Source: Brevibacterium sp. UCMA 11754 (lineage in GTDB: Bacteria; Actinomycetota; Actinomycetes; Actinomycetales; Brevibacteriaceae). From it: a stretch of DNA of 64,000 bases. This document shows, one piece after another, positions 59,746 to 64,000 of this stretch (positions are counted from its first letter, which is position 1; each line of letters opens with the position of its first letter). The DNA is taken from the NCBI RefSeq assembly GCF_021532275.1, contig NZ_JACBOT010000031.1:248001-312000 (forward strand), in the 5' to 3' direction. Made by a program: the position numbers and the translations under genes. The notes under the pieces are model-generated. The model did not search any database. It was not told the DNA's origin and saw nothing but the letters and a program-made list of their open reading frames with translations.

Positions 59746-59839
59746 CGAACTCCTCGGACGCTTCTGATCATGACAGGCATCGCCCGGTCACAGCCGAGCC
59801 CGCCACAAACATCGATGGGTATCGATATGAATACAACCA

Positions 59840-59867
59840 CCACATATCGACAACTGTCAATATGTGG
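59840..59867. promoter_or_regulatory. ArsR operator over the arsR promoter
   Basis: Arms CCACATATCGACA and TGTCAATATGTGG around AC, with 12 of 13 positions symmetric. It covers the -35 region (TCGACA, 59847-59852) of a promoter whose -10 is CATAAT (59869-59874, 16-bp spacer). Start of transcription should fall at about 59881, which is the GTG of arsR, so the mRNA is probably leaderless. The site lies in the region shared with acr3. Confidence 0.78.
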
Positions 59868-59880
59868 GCATAATGGACTG

Positions 59881-60231
59881 GTGACTGCTGAACAGACTTT
59901 GCCCGCACCCGCCTCGGCGGCCTGCTGCGCTCCCCTGACTGCTGAGCCCCTGGGCCTGGACGAGGCCCAGGATTTCGCCCGGATCCTCAAAGCGCTCGCC
60001 GACCCTACCCGTCTGCGCCTGGTCTCACTGGTTGCCGCGCACGAGGACAATGAGGCCTGCGCGTGCGATCTCATCGATCCGGTCGGACTGGGCCAGCCCA
60101 CGGTCTCACACCACCTCAAGACCCTCGTCGACGCGGGAGTCCTTCACCGTGAGAAGCGCGGTATCTGGTCGTACTACTCATTGGCAGAAACGACCTTGGA
60201 ACGCATCGCGGCGTTCCTGTCCCCTGCGTAA
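59881..60231 (+). CDS. arsR: ArsR family arsenic-responsive repressor
   Basis: A 116-aa repressor. It has the ArsR winged helix (ILKALADPTRLRLVSLVAAH, then GLGQPTVSHHLKTLVDAGVL and REKRGIWSYYSL). Cysteines for As(III) are likely Cys15-Cys16 (SAACCAP) and the pair in ACACDLID, as in corynebacterial-type ArsR rather than the E. coli CxC site in helix 3. The GTG at 59881 is chosen because the promoter and operator lie directly upstream; longer in-frame starts would contain the operator. Divergent from acr3. Confidence 0.92.
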   Translation: MTAEQTLPAPASAACCAPLTAEPLGLDEAQDFARILKALADPTRLRLVSLVAAHEDNEACACDLIDPVGLGQPTVSHHLKTLVDAGVLHREKRGIWSYYSLAETTLERIAAFLSPA

Positions 60232-60274
60232 GATGCGACACGAACCACTCCCTTGAACGAAAGCAGAGAGGTCA

Positions 60275-61873
60275 ATGACCAAGACTGTCCTTCAGGCAAG
60301 CCTGGATGTCTTCCGCGCCCACGGAATGATGACGATATTCGGCAACCCCGGATCGAACGAATTGCCATTCCTCGCGGGACTCGGCGATGATTTCCGCTTC
60401 GTCCTCGGCCTGCATGAACAGGTCGTCGTCGGCATGGCCGAAGGCTTTTCACGCGTCACCGGGCGTCCGGTCCTGGTGAACCTGCACGCTGCGTCCGGGT
60501 CCGGCAACGGTATGGGAGCGCTGACCAACGCTCATTATGGCCACGTTCCGCTGGTTGTCCTCGCCGGCCAGCAGGTCCGCCGGACGGTCGGTCTAGAAGC
60601 GATGCTGGCCAGCGCGGATGCCGCCGCACTGCCGACGCCGCTGGTGAAGTACTCCCACGAGCCGTTGTCTGCCGCCGACGTCCCCCGGACCCTGTCCCAA
60701 GCCGCATTCGAAGCCGTCACCCAGCCGAGCGGTCCCGTCTATGTTTCGGTGCCCTTGGACGATTGGGGCGAACCGGCACTCGACGATGACGACCTGTTGC
60801 CGCAGCGATCGGTCTCGACCGGGCGTGGTATCGATCCGGAGCTCGAACAGGAGCTGCTCACCTCCCTCAACGGTGCGAAGCGTCCGGCTCTCGTGGTCGG
60901 CCCCCAGGTGGATGCCGCCGCCGTTGCTGACTCGAGCGTCATGGAAGCAGCGATGTCGCTGGCGGAGAAGCTCGACGCCTCCGTCTACATCGCCCCGTCG
61001 CCCACCCGCTGTCCCTTCCCGACGACCCACCCGAACTTCGAGGGAGTCCTTGTCCCCGGGATCCAGTCAGTGCGGGACCAATTGGCCGACCATGATGTCG
61101 TCCTGGTTCTGGGTGCGGCCGTGTTCAGATATCACCGCTGGGAGCCCTCGAACTATCTCACCCCCGGCACCGAGGTCATCCAGATCACCCAGGACCCGCG
61201 CGAGGCCACCCGGGCACCGTTCGGCCAAGCCGTCATCACCGATGTCGCCAGCACCACCGTGACGCTTGCGAAGCAGATCGCCGATCGCGGTGCCCGTCGC
61301 GGCGAGCGCGGTTCACGGATCATGAGCCCAGCGGCCACCTCGGCGGAGGGAATGACCGGCGGAGAGGTACTCGAAGTGCTCAACGAGCACGTCAATGACA
61401 CGGTGTCCTACGTCAATGAGACCACCACGCTGGACCTCGACTACCTCGAACGGGTCGCCATCGACCGACCCGGAATGTACAGCTTCCCAGCCTCCGGCGG
61501 TCTGGGCTTCGGGCTGCCTGTTGCCGTCGGAATGTCGATCGGAGCACCGGAGAAGACGATCGTTGCGACCGTCGGTGACGGCTCCGCGAACTACGGCATC
61601 ACCGCGCTGTACACGGCCGCCCAGCTGCAGACGCGAACCGTGTTCGTCATCATCAACAACTCCGGCTACGGCGCCTTGGCCGGCTTTGCACAGCGCATGG
61701 GCGTGCCCAAGGTTCCTGGTCTGACCCTGGGCGGCATCGACTTCGTCGCCCTGGCCCAGGGCTACGGAGTACCGGCCAAGCAGACATCGACCCGTGCCGA
61801 GTTCGCCGCCGCCTATCGGGAGGCACTCGAAGCATCGGGCCCGGCGCTCATCGACGCCTCGATCGTCTCGTGA
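60275..61873 (+). CDS. mdlC: Thiamine-diphosphate-dependent decarboxylase, benzoylformate decarboxylase-like
   Basis: A 532-aa ThDP enzyme: IFGNPGSNELPFL at the start, Glu48 for cofactor activation, His71 in NLHAASGSGNGMG as in benzoylformate decarboxylase, and the cofactor motif GDGSANYGITALY ending in NNSGYG. It would decarboxylate a 2-keto acid such as benzoylformate. No other mandelate-pathway gene is nearby, so the real substrate could be another aryl or alkyl 2-keto acid. It follows arsR by 43 bp with AAAGCAGAGAGG before the ATG, and may share its transcript. Confidence 0.82.
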   Translation: MTKTVLQASLDVFRAHGMMTIFGNPGSNELPFLAGLGDDFRFVLGLHEQVVVGMAEGFSRVTGRPVLVNLHAASGSGNGMGALTNAHYGHVPLVVLAGQQVRRTVGLEAMLASADAAALPTPLVKYSHEPLSAADVPRTLSQAAFEAVTQPSGPVYVSVPLDDWGEPALDDDDLLPQRSVSTGRGIDPELEQELLTSLNGAKRPALVVGPQVDAAAVADSSVMEAAMSLAEKLDASVYIAPSPTRCPFPTTHPNFEGVLVPGIQSVRDQLADHDVVLVLGAAVFRYHRWEPSNYLTPGTEVIQITQDPREATRAPFGQAVITDVASTTVTLAKQIADRGARRGERGSRIMSPAATSAEGMTGGEVLEVLNEHVNDTVSYVNETTTLDLDYLERVAIDRPGMYSFPASGGLGFGLPVAVGMSIGAPEKTIVATVGDGSANYGITALYTAAQLQTRTVFVIINNSGYGALAGFAQRMGVPKVPGLTLGGIDFVALAQGYGVPAKQTSTRAEFAAAYREALEASGPALIDASIVS

Positions 61874-62033
61874 TTGCGCACAGCGCACGGTCGGCTCCGA
61901 TGGGGCCGCAGTTTGTCCTGCGCACACCGGTCTCGATACCCTGAGAAGTGAGCAACAGCAGCTAGAAACGGTCGGGACGACCCGAACGCAATCAGTCACG
62001 ATGAGGACGGCCTCGAAGAACAGGAATGCCCTC

Positions 62034-63191
62034 ATGACTGCCGCCATTCGCAGCATCCTCACTCCCTCCGCCATCGTTCGCCTGATCCTCGGCTGGGGCG
62101 CCTTCGCCGCTCTCCTCTTCGCAGGCCCACTGCTGACTCCGCCCGTTGCGGGCCCGCTCCTCGTCAGCGCCCTGATCGTCATCGTCGGCGTCATCCTCAT
62201 CTGCGCCTTCGGCGTCGTCCACGAGGCCGAGCATCTGGCCCGCCGCCTCGGCGATCCCTATGGTTCGCTGGTGCTCACGCTCTCGATCGTGCTCATCGAG
62301 GTGGTGCTCATCGCTGCCGTCCTCCTGGGCCCCGGAGAGCACGCCACGATCGCTCGCGACTCAGTCATGGCTGTGTCGATGATCATTCTCAATGCCGTCA
62401 TCGGCCTGTGTCTGCTCGTCGCGGGGCTGCGCCACGGCAGCCTCGCCCATAACCGCACGGGCGTCTCGACGTATCTGTCACTCATCATCGTCCTCGCCGC
62501 TCTCGCCTTCGCCCTGCCGGCGCTCATCGGCGCGAACGGCAGCTACGAGGAATGGCAGGAGATCCCGATCATCGTCCTCACGATCGGCATCTACGCCTTC
62601 TTCCTCTACCGTCAGATGGGTGCCCAGGCCGCAGACTTCCACGAGGTCGATCCGCGACTGACCCAGATCCCCGCCGAGGTGGGTGCGAGCGATTCCATGC
62701 CACCGAAACTGAGCATCGTCGAGATCATCTCCACCCACCGCATCGAGATCATCGTGCGTCTGGCGCTGCTCATCGCCACGGTCACTCCGATCGTACTGCT
62801 CTCCCACGATATGGCGTCGCTGCTCGATGACGGCCTGGGCCGCCTCGGCGCTCCTGTGGCTCTGTCGGGTGTCGTCATCGCACTCATCGTCTTCCTCCCG
62901 GAGACGATCACCTCAATCAGGGCCGCATGGCAGGGCGAAATCCAGCGGGTGAGCAACCTGTGCCACGGTGCGCAGGTATCCACGGTGGGGCTGACGATTC
63001 CGACGGTGCTGCTCATCGGGCTGCTCACCGATCAGCCGATCGTGCTGGCGGAGTCCCCGGCGAACCTGCTTCTGCTCGCGGTCACGCTGCTGCTGTCGGT
63101 GACGACGTTTGCGGCGAAGAAGGTCACAGCCATCCACGGTGCGGCCCACCTCGTCGTGTTCGCGATCTTCGGGATCACGCTCTTCTCCTGA
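62034..63191 (+). CDS. Ca2+/H+ antiporter-like protein (CaCA superfamily, ChaA type)
   Basis: A 385-aa membrane protein with about eleven helices and two alpha-repeats. The first has VVHEAEHLARRLGDPYGSLV followed by LTLSIVLIEVVLIAAVLL. The second has LIVFLPETITSIRAAWQGEIQ and NLCHGAQVSTVGLTIPTV. The acidic residues in these helices carry cations. Bacterial ChaA relatives exchange Ca2+, Na+ or K+ for protons. I start at the ATG at 62034 (AGGAA upstream); an ATG at 62001 is also possible. Confidence 0.87.
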   Translation: MTAAIRSILTPSAIVRLILGWGAFAALLFAGPLLTPPVAGPLLVSALIVIVGVILICAFGVVHEAEHLARRLGDPYGSLVLTLSIVLIEVVLIAAVLLGPGEHATIARDSVMAVSMIILNAVIGLCLLVAGLRHGSLAHNRTGVSTYLSLIIVLAALAFALPALIGANGSYEEWQEIPIIVLTIGIYAFFLYRQMGAQAADFHEVDPRLTQIPAEVGASDSMPPKLSIVEIISTHRIEIIVRLALLIATVTPIVLLSHDMASLLDDGLGRLGAPVALSGVVIALIVFLPETITSIRAAWQGEIQRVSNLCHGAQVSTVGLTIPTVLLIGLLTDQPIVLAESPANLLLLAVTLLLSVTTFAAKKVTAIHGAAHLVVFAIFGITLFS

Positions 63192-63221
63192 GCCGGCCCG
63201 CCGCTGGCAATGCGCTCGACC

Positions 63222-63704
63222 TCAGCTCGCGCGGGTCCGCTCGGCGTCGCTCATGCGGGTCACGGATTCCCGAGGTGAGGAAATGGGATGACCCGCGGCG
63301 CACTCGACGACAGCATTCACTGGTTGGCCGCAGTCGCGATGCAGCACTTCGAGTGGCGGACCGCCCGATCCGACGTCCTGGCCGCCACCGTGCCTATCTC
63401 CCCAGCGCAGCAGCGAGATCATCACCGGGTAGAGGTCGAGGCCCTTGTCCGTCAGCCGGTATTCCTTGCGGGCCCGCTGACCTACTTCGCGATAGGGCTT
63501 CGCCGTCAGGACTCCCGCGGTGACAAGCTTGCGCAGCCGGTCGGAGAGCACCGGGTCCGAGACGCCGACATGGTCACGGATCTGGTCGAACCTGCGCACT
63601 CCATTGAACGCCTCACGGAGGATGAGCACGGTCCACTTCTCCCCGATGACATCCAGGGTCTTCTGGATCGAGCAGTCTGCAGTATCGAAATCCAGCCAGT
63701 CCAT
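63222..63704 (-). CDS. HxlR family transcriptional regulator
   Basis: A 160-aa winged-helix protein: DCSIQKTLDVIGEKWTVLIL followed by REAFNGVRRFDQIRDHVGVS and VLSDRLRKLVTAGVL, diagnostic of HxlR. The Cys near residue 11 is where redox-active members such as YodB/HypR have their sensor thiol. An extra C-terminal part has HRDCGQPVNAVVECAAGH, a possible metal or thiol site. It is divergent from the thioesterase-like gene with 75 bp between and may control it. Confidence 0.9.
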   Translation of the reverse strand: MDWLDFDTADCSIQKTLDVIGEKWTVLILREAFNGVRRFDQIRDHVGVSDPVLSDRLRKLVTAGVLTAKPYREVGQRARKEYRLTDKGLDLYPVMISLLRWGDRHGGGQDVGSGGPPLEVLHRDCGQPVNAVVECAAGHPISSPRESVTRMSDAERTRAS

Positions 63705-63779
63705 ATGCGCTCCTTCGTTTGACCGCCTGATCCATTGTAGGCTAACTTCAAATTATTCAGCCAGCTCGAAGGGGAACTC

Positions 63780-64000
63780 ATGAATCCGCAGTCAGACTCA
63801 CTTCCAGACGTCTCGCTTGAGACAGCCAGTCGCTTCGTCGCCGCCTCGGGACTCATCATCGACGAGGTCACGAATACAACTGTCCGCGGCCATGCCGACC
63901 TGGGCTCCGACCATCACACGCCCTGGGGCGTCGTCCACGGCGGCGTGTACACAACGCTCGTGGAGAGCACGGGAAGCATCGGCGCCAGCCACGCCGTGGG
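63780..64000 (+). CDS. PaaI-type hotdog thioesterase (3' end beyond window)
   Basis: The first 73 codons are visible. The family pattern HTPWGVVHGGVYTTLVESTG (catalytic-loop HGG) identifies a PaaI/4-hydroxybenzoyl-CoA-type thioesterase that hydrolyses acyl- or aryl-CoA. AAGGGGA lies 5 bases before the ATG. Divergent from the HxlR regulator. The C-terminal half is cut by the window edge. Confidence 0.85.
   Translation, partial: MNPQSDSLPDVSLETASRFVAASGLIIDEVTNTTVRGHADLGSDHHTPWGVVHGGVYTTLVESTGSIGASHAV

Overview
The window looks like chromosomal DNA from a high-GC actinobacterium, most likely Brevibacterium or a close relative. The main reason is an aromatic carotenoid (isorenieratene-type) gene set with a split lycopene cyclase (crtYc/crtYd), crtU and an adjoining P450, an arrangement known from orange cheese-rind Brevibacterium. 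GTG starts, four-base ATGA gene overlaps and apparently leaderless genes fit the same group. I see no rRNA, tRNA, CRISPR array, insertion sequence or phage gene.

Layout. 1-3.3 kb: the 3' part of an XdhC/CoxI molybdoenzyme-maturation gene, an MDR-type quinone oxidoreductase and a polytopic membrane protein. 3.36-8.98 kb: a tightly overlapping seven-gene operon (GT2 glycosyltransferase, DUF2064/CofC-like transferase, methyltransferase, cytochrome b-molybdopterin fusion, membrane protein, MTAP-type phosphorylase, NAD-dependent epimerase). 9.0-9.9 kb: a decayed aldo/keto reductase, a possible YHS-like metal-binding peptide and a YflT-type stress protein. 10.0-22.4 kb: the carotenoid/light-protection region. 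A MarR regulator (probable CrtR) is divergent from a broken idi and from crtE-P450-crtYc-crtYd-crtU-tspO-photolyase-SDR-KOW. On the opposite strand, converging on it, lie SDR/DUF2867-crtB-crtI, with two near-identical 15-bp palindromes upstream of the SDR gene and of crtB.

22.5-36.7 kb: a secondary-metabolite locus: a small secreted peptide behind a 21-bp perfect palindrome, a three-module NRPS (C-A-T-C-A-T-C-A-T-TE, 3526 aa), MbtH, a DrrAB-type exporter and an Sfp-type phosphopantetheinyl transferase. The product is unknown. The three A domains have almost the same pocket residues and the first C domain resembles the acyl-accepting C domain of EntF. 36.7-40.1 kb: a 28-codon membrane peptide and two MFS transporters, one with a large C-terminal extension.

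40.2-47.2 kb: a BlaI/M56-controlled extracytoplasmic redox cluster. One arm encodes a CPVC membrane protein, BlaI and an M56 peptidase. The divergent arm encodes DsbA-like, beta-propeller lipoprotein, DsbA-like, CcdA and a second beta-propeller lipoprotein. A nested dyad operator lies between the arms. I consider this the best candidate for an undescribed system.

47.2-64 kb: a PH-like hypothetical protein, a decayed metallo-beta-lactamase/rhodanese gene, fdhD and mogA, a MarR/FAD-monooxygenase pair around a 27-bp palindrome, a flavin oxidoreductase operon, a GlxA regulator divergent from an isochorismatase-like hydrolase, an arsenic operon (leaderless arsR, ACR3, internally deleted arsC, FAD oxidoreductase with a Cys-rich tail), a benzoylformate decarboxylase-like enzyme, a Ca2+/H+ antiporter, an HxlR regulator and the start of a thioesterase. 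Four genes (aldo/keto reductase, idi, MBL-rhodanese, arsC) have lost internal segments while keeping both ends, a consistent decay pattern.
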